This document shows positions 1 to 10,547 of a stretch of 64,000 nt of DNA, piece after piece (the stretch's first letter is position 1; every line of letters begins with the position of its first letter). The stretch is from Arcobacter suis CECT 7833 (GTDB lineage Bacteria > Campylobacterota > Campylobacteria > Campylobacterales > Arcobacteraceae). Location of the stretch: positions 310,001-374,000 of the forward strand of contig NZ_CP032100.1 of NCBI RefSeq assembly GCF_003544815.1, given 5' to 3'. Both the position numbers and the translations under genes were made by a program. The notes under the pieces were generated by a model. That model did no database searches and was not told where the DNA came from. It was given only the letters and a program-made list of their open reading frames with translations.

Positions 1-969
1 TTCTCTTTATGGTGTGATTTTATTGAAAGAGATTTTTTAGAAACAAGATTTAAAGAGATTATCAAAAAAAATATTATTCAAGGTGCTACTTCAAATCCAG
101 CGATTTTTGAATCATCAATTACAAATTCTCTTGCTTATAAACAACAACTTGATATGTTGCAAGCAAATAATGCTAAAACTATTTATGAAGAGTTAGCATT
201 AACAGATATTAAAAGAGCAGCAGCTTTACTTTCTGATTTACATAAAAATGATGCTGATGACGGATTTATTTCTATTGAAGTTGACCCACTTTTATGTGAT
301 GATGCAGCAGGAACTATAGAAGAGGGAGTTAGACTTTATTCTATGATAAGTGCTGATAATGTAATGATTAAAATTCCTGCAACTGAAGCTGGATATATTG
401 CAATGAGAGAATTAACATCAAAAGGAATAAATGTAAATGCTACACTTATTTTCTCTCCCCAACAAGCAATAAAATGTACACAAGCTTTAGATGAGGGAAT
501 CAAAGATTCAAATAAAGATATTAAAGCTGTTGTTTCTATTTTTGTTTCAAGATTTGATAGATTAGCTGATAATGAGTTAAAATTAAAAGGTTTAGAAACT
601 TCTAAATTAGGGATTGTTAATGCAACAAAGTGTTATCATGAAATTAATAAATTTGGAAATTCAAACATTAGAACACTATTCGCAAGTACAGGCGTAAAAG
701 GTGATGAATTAGCTCCAAGTTATTATGTGGACAATTTAATTTATCCAAATTCAATAAATACAGCACCTCTTGCTACAATCGAAGATTGGGTTAAAGATGG
801 TTCAAAAGTGCAAACTTCTATTATGAGTGAAAATGAGTGTGATAAATATTTTGAAACTTTAAAAACAAAAGGTATCAAAATGGAAACTATTTATGAAAAA
901 CTTTTAAAAGATGGAGTTGAAGCTTTTAAAATTTCGTTCAAAGATTTACTTTCAAAATTAATTCACTAA
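1..969 (+). CDS. tal: Transaldolase (5' end outside window)
   Basis: Transfers a dihydroxyacetone unit between sugar phosphates in the non-oxidative pentose phosphate pathway (cytoplasm). The reading frame is open from base 1, so the start lies upstream; 322 codons are visible, close to a full-length bacterial transaldolase. The family motif GATSNPAIF lies near visible residue 30. MIKIPATEAG, around visible residue 124, carries the lysine expected to form the Schiff base. A methionine at 154 opens a shorter ORF, but the conserved GATSNP motif upstream shows it is not the start. A long hairpin follows the stop. No adjacent gene shares its pathway directly, although DAHP synthase downstream uses erythrose 4-phosphate, a product of this enzyme. 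Confidence 0.95.
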   Translation, partial: FSLWCDFIERDFLETRFKEIIKKNIIQGATSNPAIFESSITNSLAYKQQLDMLQANNAKTIYEELALTDIKRAAALLSDLHKNDADDGFISIEVDPLLCDDAAGTIEEGVRLYSMISADNVMIKIPATEAGYIAMRELTSKGINVNATLIFSPQQAIKCTQALDEGIKDSNKDIKAVVSIFVSRFDRLADNELKLKGLETSKLGIVNATKCYHEINKFGNSNIRTLFASTGVKGDELAPSYYVDNLIYPNSINTAPLATIEDWVKDGSKVQTSIMSENECDKYFETLKTKGIKMETIYEKLLKDGVEAFKISFKDLLSKLIH

Positions 970-976
970 TTTTTTA

Positions 977-1018
977 AAATTTATAATGTGGCAAAACTTA
1001 CTGCTACATTGTAAATTT
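977..1018 (+). terminator. Hairpin after tal
   Basis: A 16-base-pair stem (977-992 with 1003-1018, two G-U pairs) with a 10-base loop lies 8 bases after the tal stop. The downstream stretch is only moderately T-rich, so it may stabilise the 3' end as much as terminate transcription. Confidence 0.55.
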
Positions 1019-1078
1019 ATCTTCCTGTTTTATTACAAATCAATAACTTTTTAGCCTTAACTCCTTAAGAAACATTTA

Positions 1079-1086
1079 GCTAGAAT
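1079..1086 (+). promoter_or_regulatory. Probable -10 region GCTAGAAT upstream of DAHP synthase
   Basis: TAGAAT at 1081-1086 lies 40 bases before the start codon, and an AAAGG ribosome-binding site lies about 10 bases before the ATG. The same GCTAGAAT octamer precedes pyrB (37534-37541). No -35 box is evident, as is usual for Campylobacterota sigma-70 promoters. Confidence 0.5.
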
Positions 1087-1125
1087 TTGTATTAGTTAAA
1101 TAAAATATGTAAAGGCAGATTAAAA

Positions 1126-2487
1126 ATGAACAATTGGAATCCTAGTAGCTGGAGAGATTTTCCTATAAAGCAACAACCTACTTATAATGATTTAGAAAAA
1201 CTAAAAAAAGTAGAAAGCGAACTAGCTTCTTATCCTCCTTTAATTTTTGCAGGGGAAGCCCTAAATTTAAAAAAACAATTAGCTGATGTAGTAAATGGAA
1301 AAGCATTTTTACTTCAAGGTGGAGATTGTGCTGAATCTTTTGCTTCATTCAATGCAACAAATATTAAAGATTTATTTAAAGTAATGATGCAAATGGCCGT
1401 AGTATTGACATTTTCTGGTGGTTGTCCTGTTGTAAAAGTTGGACGAGTTGCTGGTCAATTTGCGAAACCTAGAAGTACAGACTTTGAAGAAATAGATGGA
1501 ATATCATTACCTTCATATAGAGGAGATATTATAAATGATATTGAATTTACAGAAAAAGCAAGAAACCCAAGAGCTAAGAAATTATTAAAAGCATACAATC
1601 AAAGTGCTGCAACTATGAATCTTTTAAGAGCATTTTCAAGGGGTGGAATGGCTGATTTAAATCAAGTTCATTTATGGAATTTAGACTTTGTAAAAGATAA
1701 TTATTTAGGTGCAAAATATGAAGAACTTGCAAATAAAATCTCTGAGAGTTTAACATTTATGAAAGCTTGTGGAATTACAAGTGAAAATACTCCACAACTA
1801 AATCAAACAACGTTATTTACTTCACATGAAGCATTGTTATTAAACTACGAACAAGCACTAACAAGAAAAGATTCAATAACTGGTGATTGGTTCAACTGTG
1901 CTGCTCATATGTTGTGGATTGGAGATAGAACAAGAGATTTAAGAGATGCTCATATTGAGTATTTTAGAGGAATAAATAATCCAATTGGATGTAAAGTTGG
2001 TCCTTCTATGAAAGAAGATGAATTAATCCAATTAATTGATGCACTAAATCCAAATAATGAAGCAGGAAGATTAAACCTAATTGTAAGAATGGGTGCAAAT
2101 AAAGTTGGTGATTTCTTCCCTAAATTATTACAAAAAGTAAAAGCAGAAGGTAAAAATGTATTATGGTCATGTGACCCAATGCACGGAAATACAATCAAAG
2201 CTGATAATGGATATAAAACAAGAGATTTTGAAGCAATTTTAAGTGAAGTGAAACAATTTTTCCAGATTCATAAAGCAGAAGGTACTTATGCTGGTGGAAT
2301 TCATCTTGAAATGACAGGACAAAATGTAACAGAATGTACAGGAAGCGCATCTTCAGCAGTTACTCAAGAGAGTTTATCAAATAGATATCATACTCAATGT
2401 GATCCAAGATTAAATGCTGATCAAGCTTTAGAATTATCATTTATGATAGCAAATACTTTAAAAGAAGCTAGAAAGAATTTAGTTTAA
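1126..2487 (+). CDS. aroG: 3-deoxy-7-phosphoheptulonate synthase, class II
   Basis: First step of the shikimate pathway: phosphoenolpyruvate plus erythrose 4-phosphate gives DAHP. The 453 residues match the class II (plant/mycobacterial-type) family in length. The N-terminus begins [23 protein letters not shown] (residues 65-72) holds the metal-binding cysteine (Cys68), and [12 protein letters not shown] sits near residue 395. The start is an ATG with AAAGGCAG upstream. The stop is followed directly by the GTG start of the next gene, so the two are probably cotranscribed even though the neighbour is an outer-membrane channel. The symbol aroG is used loosely; class II enzymes carry various names. 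Confidence 0.95.
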   Translation: MNNWNPSSWRDFPIKQQPTYNDLEKLKKVESELASYPPLIFAGEALNLKKQLADVVNGKAFLLQGGDCAESFASFNATNIKDLFKVMMQMAVVLTFSGGCPVVKVGRVAGQFAKPRSTDFEEIDGISLPSYRGDIINDIEFTEKARNPRAKKLLKAYNQSAATMNLLRAFSRGGMADLNQVHLWNLDFVKDNYLGAKYEELANKISESLTFMKACGITSENTPQLNQTTLFTSHEALLLNYEQALTRKDSITGDWFNCAAHMLWIGDRTRDLRDAHIEYFRGINNPIGCKVGPSMKEDELIQLIDALNPNNEAGRLNLIVRMGANKVGDFFPKLLQKVKAEGKNVLWSCDPMHGNTIKADNGYKTRDFEAILSEVKQFFQIHKAEGTYAGGIHLEMTGQNVTECTGSASSAVTQESLSNRYHTQCDPRLNADQALELSFMIANTLKEARKNLV

Positions 2488-3330
2488 GTGAAAAACTTAG
2501 GCTTAAAACTATTTATCCTAATCTTTTTATTATTTGGAATTAATATCTTTGCAAAAGATATTAATTCAATAAGCAATTCAAATTGGGAAACACTACATCT
2601 ATATCATGGTGAAAATCAAAGAGGTGGACCATTTGCTTTTGATGATACTTATGTAGAGTTTGAGTTTGGTGGAAGATACGAATGGCTCGATTTATATGGA
2701 TATGTAGATTTTATTGATGCACTAAATAGTTCAAGTAGTGATAAACATGGACAAAACAACTTCTTTGTAGATATTGAACCTAGAATTTCAATAGATTATT
2801 TATTAGATAAAGATTTATCTTATGGAGCTTTACAAGAGCTATTTTTTGCTTTTGATATATATTATGCTGATGAACCAAATGGTAATGGCTTAAAAATAGT
2901 TTGGATGGGTTTAGGAAGTGATATTGATATTCCTTGGTTGGGAAAAAGTGGAGTAAATATTTATACTAGATATGTTGAAGAAAACTATGGCGCAAGTAAT
3001 GAAAATAGTTTTGATGGATATGTTGCCCATATAAATTGGTTTAAACCAATTTACAATTTTACACAAAGTAGATTTGTATCTTTTCAAGGTTATATAGATT
3101 ACGAATTTGGAAGTGATTTAGATAATAATGCTTTTGAAAGAACTTATAGAACAAGTGATTCTTTACAATCATATTTAGGTTTGTGGTTACATGACAAAAA
3201 ATGGGTTGTTGGATATGGGCTAAAAGCTTATAAAAATATGACACAATGGAAAGATGGCGAAGTTTTAAATAACAAAGAAACCGATACAACAGGTTTTGCA
3301 CACTACTTTAATGTGGGTTATAAGTTTTAG
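2488..3330 (+). CDS. Tsx-like nucleoside-specific outer membrane channel
   Basis: Predicted outer-membrane beta-barrel of the Tsx/OmpK family (280 residues), which in Enterobacteria passes nucleosides. A signal peptide covers about residues 1-22 (hydrophobic LFILIFLLFGINIFA). The mature part has alternating aromatic strands such as YVEFEFGGRYEWLDLYGY and ends in a phenylalanine (GYKF), the usual barrel C-terminal signature. The start is a GTG abutting the preceding stop. It converges on the ArsC/Spx-like gene 21 bases downstream. The nucleoside substrate is inferred from the family only; no nucleoside-use genes lie beside it. Confidence 0.8.
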   Translation: MKNLGLKLFILIFLLFGINIFAKDINSISNSNWETLHLYHGENQRGGPFAFDDTYVEFEFGGRYEWLDLYGYVDFIDALNSSSSDKHGQNNFFVDIEPRISIDYLLDKDLSYGALQELFFAFDIYYADEPNGNGLKIVWMGLGSDIDIPWLGKSGVNIYTRYVEENYGASNENSFDGYVAHINWFKPIYNFTQSRFVSFQGYIDYEFGSDLDNNAFERTYRTSDSLQSYLGLWLHDKKWVVGYGLKAYKNMTQWKDGEVLNNKETDTTGFAHYFNVGYKF

Positions 3331-3351
3331 AGTAGAAATTTCTCTACTCTA
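3328..3351. terminator. Hairpin between converging tsx-like and arsC-like genes
   Basis: A 9-base-pair stem (3328-3336 with 3343-3351) that includes the TAG stop of the porin gene. Neither side has a good T-tract, so its role as a terminator is uncertain. Confidence 0.35.
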
Positions 3352-3693
3352 TTATAAAAAAATATTTTTATAAAGCTCTTCATCCCAAGCAACTACTAAC
3401 TTATCATCAAACTCAATAACAGGTCTTTTAAAAAGCATTGGGTCTTTACAAAGCCACTCATATTTACCATTTGAATTAAGATTTAACTCTTTTAAATTTA
3501 GAGTTTTGTATTTTGTACCTTTATTATTAAAAAGTACATTTATATCAGCTTTTGTAGTCCAATCTTTGATTTTATCACTTGATGGAGTCTCTTTTTTGAA
3601 ATCAAAAAATTCAACTTCTATGTTATTATCTTTAAAAAATTTCAAAGCATTTCTCACACTTCCACAAGTTTTTATTCCGTAAACAGTTATCAT
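3352..3693 (-). CDS. ArsC/Spx family protein
   Basis: A 113-residue thioredoxin-fold protein of the ArsC/Spx/YffB group. It starts MITVYGIKTCGSVRNA, with a single active-site-type cysteine (Cys11) and no CxxC pair. Near the C-terminus, the RPVIEFDDKLVVAW segment matches the family's R-P-I/V motif. Members act as glutathione-dependent reductases or as RNA polymerase-binding regulators; the sequence does not decide which. No arsenic genes are near. It lies 3 bases after gatC, so it is probably cotranscribed with gatC from upstream. Confidence 0.8.
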   Translation of the reverse strand: MITVYGIKTCGSVRNALKFFKDNNIEVEFFDFKKETPSSDKIKDWTTKADINVLFNNKGTKYKTLNLKELNLNSNGKYEWLCKDPMLFKRPVIEFDDKLVVAWDEELYKNIFL

Positions 3694-3696
3694 TTT

Positions 3697-3987
3697 TTAC
3701 TCAATAATTTTTGGAACTATAAAATAACCATCTTCACTTTTTGGAGCATGTTTTAAAATATGAGTTGAAAGTTCTAAATCTTGATTTGAAACATCTTCTC
3801 TTAATGGCGTTCCACCTTCAATCGTACTAAATGTAGCTTCAATTCCTGAAACATCGATTTCATTTAGATTTTCAACAAAGTTTATAATATCACCTAATTC
3901 TGATTTTAATTTTTCTTTTCTTGAATCATCAATTTCTAAACTTGAAAGTTTTGCTAATTTTGCTATTAAGTTATCATCAACAGTCAT
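3697..3987 (-). CDS. gatC: Asp-tRNA(Asn)/Glu-tRNA(Gln) amidotransferase subunit C
   Basis: Small subunit (96 residues) of the GatCAB complex that amidates mischarged Glu-tRNA(Gln) and Asp-tRNA(Asn), used by bacteria lacking one or both direct synthetases. The sequence shows the family layout: helical N-terminus LIAKLAKLSSLEI, then FVENLNEIDVSGI, then a PLREDV segment and the C-terminal extension that wraps GatA. AAGGAT upstream of the ATG gives a good ribosome-binding site. gatA and gatB are not adjacent, which is common in this phylum. It lies between tgt, another tRNA-related gene, and the ArsC-like gene, all on the minus strand. Confidence 0.93.
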   Translation of the reverse strand: MTVDDNLIAKLAKLSSLEIDDSRKEKLKSELGDIINFVENLNEIDVSGIEATFSTIEGGTPLREDVSNQDLELSTHILKHAPKSEDGYFIVPKIIE

Positions 3988-4035
3988 AATAAATAATCCT
4001 TATTTTTTGTATTTTTAATTCTAGCCAAAAAGAGT

Positions 4036-5196
<1,161 letters not shown>

Positions 5197-5259
5197 CTAA
5201 AGTAAGATTATAGCTTTTAATTGATAGTTCTTTAAAATCTACAATTAATTTTTTTAAGA

Positions 5260-5265
5260 TATAAT
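5260..5265 (+). promoter_or_regulatory. Consensus -10 TATAAT 7 bases before the next start codon
   Basis: TATAAT at 5260-5265 is followed by 7 bases and then the ATG at 5273. Transcription would be expected to begin at about 5271-5274, on or next to the start codon. There is no Shine-Dalgarno sequence in between, so the mRNA may be leaderless. Confidence 0.55.
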
Positions 5266-5272
5266 TACGCCC

Positions 5273-6700
5273 ATGAAAAAAATATTAATTATACTAGATG
5301 GTATTGTTGCAAAAAAATTAATGCAAAGAATTATTGAAGCAAATACAGGTGACAATAGTTACGATGTAATCTATATGAGTGACTTAATTTTACCTGTTCA
5401 AAAACCTTCAAATTTTACATTTTATAAATTCGATCCAACTTCAAAATCAAAACTTGCTATGGTTTTAGATAAAAATATTCATACAGAAGTTCTAATAGCT
5501 CTAAATTCAAAAGACGAAATGTTAAATGTTATAAAAAACATTAGAGAGCATACAAAAAATCTTCAAATGACAGTTTTAGATTATTGGGGAATGAAAGTAA
5601 ATGATCCTTTAGTTCGAATTTATAAAGGAATCGAAGTTCTAGCAAATGGAATGGTTGAAAAACTTCCAAATGTTCCCGTTTTAGCTCAAAATATTGGATT
5701 AAGACAAGGTGAAATTATGGAAATTAGAATTCCATTTGGAAGTTCTTATGCTTATAGATATATAGGTTCAATAGAACAAAAAGAGTGGAAAATTTTTGGA
5801 CTTTATAGAAATCAAAAAATGATTACTATAAAACCATCTTTAGTTTTAAAACCAAATGATGTGATTTTAGTTATTGGAAAACCTGAAGTTTTAATGCAAG
5901 TTTATAATGCGATTGGAAAAACTCAAGGACAATTTCCTATGCCATTTGGAACAAATATTTATCTATATTTGGATCTTTATTTACAAAATGATGAAAGTGT
6001 AAAAAAAGTAATAGATGAAGCAAAATATTTAAATCAAAAACTAAAAAACAATCTTTTAATAGTAAGAATTACAAGACCAACAACTGTTCAAATTATGAAT
6101 TTCATAAAAGAAGAGTTAAAAAATTTTCCTTCAATAGTTTTATTAATTGATTATGGAAATAGAGGCTTTAATCGAATCGTAAAAGAAGATTTTAGAAAAA
6201 ATAATATTGGTATGATTATGTTAACTCCTGAAATGTTTAAAAATAAAGAAGATATTCAGAGTGTTTTAGATTTAAAAATTCCAATTTTTAAATTTGGAAA
6301 AGAGAATCTAAAAGCTATAAAAAGAACTGTAATTATTTTAAATGATACGAACTCTTACGAACAAATATCTCCTATTGTATTTGATATTTCAAGTCAATTA
6401 AAAATAAAAACAAAAATATTCGATTTAGATCCCGTTGGAGATAAAGAAGGAAAAACTAATCTTTTAGATCATTTTGAAAATTTAGCAAAAATTTTTAATG
6501 AAAAAATAGAAGTAGTAACGAGTGCTCAAAATCCAATAAGAGAACTAAAAAAACAAAAAGATATGCTTCAACTTTTACCACTAAAAGAAAAAATGTTTAA
6601 AAAGAAATTTTTATTTAAATTTTTATATACAAATAGCGATTTTATCGCATTCAATTCAGACAAATATAATCAACTGTTAATACCAATAGTTGAAGAATAA
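5273..6700 (+). CDS. TrkA_C domain protein (COG3400-like)
   Basis: A cytoplasmic protein of 475 residues with no membrane segment. The N-terminus KKILIILDGIVAKKLMQRI resembles a nucleotide-binding Rossmann start. A TrkA_C-like beta-rich domain covers about residues 145-225 (EIRIPFGSSYAYRYIG, then LKPNDVILVIGKPEVL). The C-terminal half (about 230-475) is a second alpha/beta region. It most resembles the COG3400 family of Campylobacterota, thought to relate to potassium-transport regulation; no Trk/Ktr channel gene is adjacent, so the partner is unknown. The -10 box 7 bases before the ATG suggests a leaderless message. It lies 15 bases before the dapC-like gene, so the two probably form an operon. 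Confidence 0.7.
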   Translation: MKKILIILDGIVAKKLMQRIIEANTGDNSYDVIYMSDLILPVQKPSNFTFYKFDPTSKSKLAMVLDKNIHTEVLIALNSKDEMLNVIKNIREHTKNLQMTVLDYWGMKVNDPLVRIYKGIEVLANGMVEKLPNVPVLAQNIGLRQGEIMEIRIPFGSSYAYRYIGSIEQKEWKIFGLYRNQKMITIKPSLVLKPNDVILVIGKPEVLMQVYNAIGKTQGQFPMPFGTNIYLYLDLYLQNDESVKKVIDEAKYLNQKLKNNLLIVRITRPTTVQIMNFIKEELKNFPSIVLLIDYGNRGFNRIVKEDFRKNNIGMIMLTPEMFKNKEDIQSVLDLKIPIFKFGKENLKAIKRTVIILNDTNSYEQISPIVFDISSQLKIKTKIFDLDPVGDKEGKTNLLDHFENLAKIFNEKIEVVTSAQNPIRELKKQKDMLQLLPLKEKMFKKKFLFKFLYTNSDFIAFNSDKYNQLLIPIVEE

Positions 6701-6715
6701 AAGGAAATAAATTTT

Positions 6716-7846
6716 ATGAATTTTGAAAAATATCCATTTGAAAAATTAAATGAATTATTAGCTGATATTGTTCCAAATGAAAAATATGAATTATCAGCTT
6801 TAACTATTGGTGAACCAAAATTTGAAACGCCTTTATTTATCCAAGATAAATTAAAAGAAACAAGTTCAAGTTTACGAAAATATCCCTCAACAATTGGTGA
6901 GCCATTTTTGAGAGAATCAATGATAAATTTTGTGAAAACAAGATTTAATGTAACTTTACAAATGAATCAAATTGTTCCAACATTTGGAACAAGAGAAGTT
7001 TTATTTAACTTTCCACAATTTGCTTTATTTGACAAAACAAATCCAGTTATGGCATTTACAAATCCATTTTACCAAATTTATGAAGGAGCAGCGATTGCTT
7101 CAAGAGCAGAAGTTATTCATATTGATTTAACAAAAGAGAATAATTTTAAAGCAACACTTAGTGATGAAGATTTAAAAAGATGTGATTTAGTAATTTTAAA
7201 TTTTCCAAATAATCCGACATCAGCTTCAATGGGTGTTGACGAGTTAGGAGAATGGGTAAAAAAAGCTTTAGAGTTTGATTTTATACTTGTAAATGATGAG
7301 TGTTATTCTGAAATCTATTTTGATGAAAACAGAAAACCAGCTTCACTTTTAGAAGCTTCTATTTTGGTTGGAAATAAAGATTTTAAAAATGTTTTAGTAA
7401 TGAACTCTATTTCAAAAAGAAGTTCTGCTCCAGGGCTACGAAGTGGATTTATTGCAGGTGATGCAAATATTTTAAAAGAGTATTTACAATATAGAACTTA
7501 TATTGGATGTGCATCTCCAGTTCCTCTTCAAGAAGCAGCAGCAGTTGCTTGGAATGACCAAAATCATGTGAATGAATTTAGAAAAATCTATAAAAAGAAT
7601 TTTGAACTTGCCCATGAAATTTTAGGAACACCAATTCCAGAAGCAACTTTTTATATTTGGTTAGAGGTTGATGATGAAATAGAGTTTACAAAAAACTTAT
7701 ACAAAGAAAAAAATATCAAAGTACTACCAGGAAGTTTTTTAGGAAGAAATGGTTTAGGAAAAGGTTATATCAGAATAGCACTTGTTGAAAATGAAGAAAA
7801 AACAAGGGAAGTTCTTAAAAGATTAAAGGATTTTATAGATGGATAA
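6716..7846 (+). CDS. dapC: Class I/II aminotransferase, probable succinyldiaminopimelate transaminase
   Basis: A PLP-dependent fold-type I aminotransferase (376 residues). The PLP lysine lies in MNSISKRSSAPGLRSGF, and the FPNNPTSASMG segment and C-terminal GYIRIALVE are family-typical. The closest match I recognise is the DapC group that aminates N-succinyl-2-amino-6-ketopimelate in lysine/meso-diaminopimelate synthesis. The location just ahead of murC fits a supply of diaminopimelate for peptidoglycan. The exact substrate cannot be proven from sequence; a general aspartate-type transaminase is the alternative. The ATG has AAAGGAAAT upstream, and the 3' end overlaps the next gene by 8 bases. 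Confidence 0.8.
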   Translation: MNFEKYPFEKLNELLADIVPNEKYELSALTIGEPKFETPLFIQDKLKETSSSLRKYPSTIGEPFLRESMINFVKTRFNVTLQMNQIVPTFGTREVLFNFPQFALFDKTNPVMAFTNPFYQIYEGAAIASRAEVIHIDLTKENNFKATLSDEDLKRCDLVILNFPNNPTSASMGVDELGEWVKKALEFDFILVNDECYSEIYFDENRKPASLLEASILVGNKDFKNVLVMNSISKRSSAPGLRSGFIAGDANILKEYLQYRTYIGCASPVPLQEAAAVAWNDQNHVNEFRKIYKKNFELAHEILGTPIPEATFYIWLEVDDEIEFTKNLYKEKNIKVLPGSFLGRNGLGKGYIRIALVENEEKTREVLKRLKDFIDG

Positions 7847-8420
7847 AGAAGCGCTATTTCAAGCAAGAACAAATCCTGATTTTCTAAAGTATTTAGAAGA
7901 AGCAAGAATTAATTCTATGAAAGCTGAAGATATAGGTTTGATGTATGAAACTTTGGATTCTATGTTAGTTCTTGATTTAGATGAAGAAAATGTTAATAAA
8001 CTGTATGAACAGATTTTAAAAACATCATTTTCAAATGTGGAAAAAATACTAGAAAATCATGGAAAATTAAATCTTGAGGGTGATAATTTACTTTATGTAA
8101 GAGCTTTATATGAACATGCAGTTGAGAAATGGTCTTATGATAATTTTGATGGGGCAAAAGATTTAATTTTTGTTTTAGCAAATATAATAAAAGATGAAAA
8201 TTTAGAAAAAGCTTTGAATATTTTGATTATATTTTTAGCTTCAAAAATTCAATTAGATGATTTTTATGATACTAAAGTTGATTTAGAAGTTGAGCTTGAT
8301 GATGAGAAATATGGATATTTTATTATGAATTTTAGATTTGATAATCAAAAGTTTTTAGAAGAGAATAAAAATATTTTAGAAAAAGAGTATAAGAATTTAA
8401 AACATTTATTAGGAAATTAA
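7839..8420 (+). CDS. Conserved hypothetical, helical protein between dapC and murC
   Basis: A 193-residue acidic protein predicted to be mostly alpha-helical and cytoplasmic, with no signal peptide or membrane segment. I recognise no catalytic motif. It overlaps the upstream aminotransferase by 8 bases and its TAA abuts the TTG of murC, so translation of the three genes is probably coupled. The tight coupling suggests a conserved role near peptidoglycan precursor synthesis, but this rests on position alone. Confidence 0.7.
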   Translation: MDKEALFQARTNPDFLKYLEEARINSMKAEDIGLMYETLDSMLVLDLDEENVNKLYEQILKTSFSNVEKILENHGKLNLEGDNLLYVRALYEHAVEKWSYDNFDGAKDLIFVLANIIKDENLEKALNILIIFLASKIQLDDFYDTKVDLEVELDDEKYGYFIMNFRFDNQKFLEENKNILEKEYKNLKHLLGN

Positions 8421-9728
8421 TTGAAAGTACATTTTATAGGAATTGGCGGAATAGGTCTTTCTGCATTGGCTAGATTTTTGAATTTTGATGGTCATGAAAT
8501 AAGTGGTTCGGATGTAAAAAGTTCTCCTATTACAAAAGAATTAGAAAAAGAAGGAATAAAAGTTTGTTGTCCTCAAGAAGCAAAAAATATTAAAGATGAG
8601 TTTGATTTAGTTATTTACTCTGCTGCTGTTACAGATGAAAATCCTGAATTAATGGAATCAAGACTTAAACAAATAAGAACTCTTTCAAGAAAAGAAGCCC
8701 TTCCTATAATTTTAGATGATAAAAAGAATTATTGTGTTGCGGGAGCTCATGGTAAATCTACAACAACTGCAATTTTAGCTTCGATTTTAAAAAGTTCTGC
8801 ATTAATTGGAGCAATTTCAAAAGACTTTGGTTCAAATTTTAGATATGTTAGTGATTTAGTTGCTTTTGAAGCTGATGAATCAGATGCTAGTTTTTTATTA
8901 TCAAATCCTTATTGTTCAATCGTTACAAATGCTGAACCAGAGCATATGGAATATTATAACTATGATTATGATAAATTTTTTCAAGCCTATGAAACTTTTA
9001 TAAATTTAGGTAAAAAAATAGTTGTAAATGGCGAAGATGAATATATACAAAAATTAAATATAAATGAAAATGCTGTAAAACTTTATCCAAGCGTTGATAT
9101 AAAAAATATAACGTATCTTTTAAAAGATAATCAGCCATATACAAAATTTGAGTTATTAGATTTAGGATATTTTGAGATTTGGGGATTTGGTTATCATATT
9201 GCAGTTGATGGTTCATTGGCTATATTAGCTGCTTTAAACGAGTTAGATATTGAAACAATTAGAAAAAATATTAGTTCATATAAAGGAATTAAAAAACGAT
9301 TTGATGTTGTTCAATCAAATGAACAATTTGTTGTAATTGATGATTATGCTCATCATCCAACAGAAATAAAAGCAACAATGAATGCAGTTTTAGAATATGA
9401 TAAACTTAAAAAAATGTCAAAAAAAGTTGTAATTTGGCAACCTCATAAATATTCAAGAACAATAGATAATCTTGAAGGATTTAAAAAATGTTTTGATGGT
9501 TGTGATGAATTAGTTATTCTTCCTATTTGGACAGTTGCTGGAGAAAAAAAAGTTGAAATTGATTTTGCAAAAGAGTTTGCAAAATATAATCCAATTTTTG
9601 CCCATAGTATTCAAACAACACAAGGTAGAATTCAACTCATAAGTGATAATAAAGTAGTAGAAGTTTACGAAGATGGATTAATTATTGGTGTTGGAGCAGG
9701 AGATATTACTTATCAATTAAGACATTAA
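8421..9728 (+). CDS. murC: UDP-N-acetylmuramate--L-alanine ligase
   Basis: Adds L-alanine to UDP-MurNAc using ATP, the first step of stem peptide assembly in the cytoplasm. The N-terminus HFIGIGGIGLSALARFL is the UDP-binding Rossmann motif. AGAHGKSTTTAIL (about residues 109-121) is the Mur-ligase P-loop, and FEADESDASF and DDYAHHPTEI are central and C-terminal domain signatures. At 435 residues it is slightly short for MurC, as is common in this phylum. The start is TTG, directly after the preceding stop, with an AGGAAAT box inside the upstream gene. It converges on dprA with only 3 bases between the stops. Confidence 0.95.
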   Translation: MKVHFIGIGGIGLSALARFLNFDGHEISGSDVKSSPITKELEKEGIKVCCPQEAKNIKDEFDLVIYSAAVTDENPELMESRLKQIRTLSRKEALPIILDDKKNYCVAGAHGKSTTTAILASILKSSALIGAISKDFGSNFRYVSDLVAFEADESDASFLLSNPYCSIVTNAEPEHMEYYNYDYDKFFQAYETFINLGKKIVVNGEDEYIQKLNINENAVKLYPSVDIKNITYLLKDNQPYTKFELLDLGYFEIWGFGYHIAVDGSLAILAALNELDIETIRKNISSYKGIKKRFDVVQSNEQFVVIDDYAHHPTEIKATMNAVLEYDKLKKMSKKVVIWQPHKYSRTIDNLEGFKKCFDGCDELVILPIWTVAGEKKVEIDFAKEFAKYNPIFAHSIQTTQGRIQLISDNKVVEVYEDGLIIGVGAGDITYQLRH

Positions 9729-9731
9729 TTT

Positions 9732-10505
9732 TTAAATAACTCTAATTTTTCCATTTTCGATTTTTATTTTTCCTTCAAGTTCATATTCGAAAATTTTTTC
9801 TGGAAATTTTTGAATAGCACTTTCATAAGTAGGATTATTTTTACAAAAAAGTAGAACTTCATCTTCTGTTTTTTTGTTTTCTAATCCACACTTTTTGTAA
9901 ATAAATTCATCAACATCGTAAATAACTTTTATTAAACCTTTTTTAATAAGTTCTTGTGTTCCTAAACTTTCATGTATTCTGTGAGGAATGGTATAGACTT
10001 CTTTTCCCATTTTCAATGCATAATTTACCGAAGTTAAAGAACCTGAATTTATATCGGCTTCTGTTACAATTAGAAATTCACTTAATGCAACAACAATTTC
10101 ATTTCTTTGAACAAAGGTATAGTTTTTAGCCTTCTCTTTTTCTTTGTAAGCTGAAAGTATTAAACCATTTCTTTCAATATCAATAATAAGATTTTTATTT
10201 ACACTTGGATACCTAATATCTAAACCATTTGCTACAATAGCAATTGTATTATTTGATTTCGCACCTTGATGTGCAATTGCATCAACACCCATTGCCACAC
10301 CGCTTATTATGCAAACTCCAGCATCAGAAAATTTAGATGCTAATTTATATGTAAACTCTTTTGTATAACTATTTGGACGTCTAGATCCAATAATTGATAT
10401 TTTTCTTTTTTTTAGTAAATCAATATTTCCCATATAAAAAAGTTCTTCTGGATATTTTTTCATTGATGTTAATTCATCAATTCCAAAATCAATTTTTGAA
10501 ATCAT
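9732..10505 (-). CDS. dprA: DNA-processing protein DprA (short form)
   Basis: Protects incoming single-stranded DNA and loads RecA during natural transformation. The 257 residues cover the Rossmann-like DprA core: SIIGSRRPNSYTKEF, then ISGVAMGVDAIAHQGA, then IVANGLDIRYPSVN, then LIVTEADINSGSL. A small C-terminal winged-helix-like part (about 205-257) follows. The N-terminal SAM domain found in longer DprA proteins is missing, as is common in Campylobacterota. It lies downstream of the YibQ-type deacetylase gene on the same strand with a 42-base gap. The presence of dprA fits competence; no pilus/secretion competence gene is adjacent. Confidence 0.92.
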   Translation of the reverse strand: MISKIDFGIDELTSMKKYPEELFYMGNIDLLKKRKISIIGSRRPNSYTKEFTYKLASKFSDAGVCIISGVAMGVDAIAHQGAKSNNTIAIVANGLDIRYPSVNKNLIIDIERNGLILSAYKEKEKAKNYTFVQRNEIVVALSEFLIVTEADINSGSLTSVNYALKMGKEVYTIPHRIHESLGTQELIKKGLIKVIYDVDEFIYKKCGLENKKTEDEVLLFCKNNPTYESAIQKFPEKIFEYELEGKIKIENGKIRVI

Positions 10506-10547
10506 AAATACTCTTTAATAATAAGTTAAATTATTATAACTTATTTT

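Noticed and set aside
9729-9731. Frameshift or fusion at the murC/dprA junction
   Set aside because: The genes converge and both have normal C-termini; the 3-base gap reflects compact packing.
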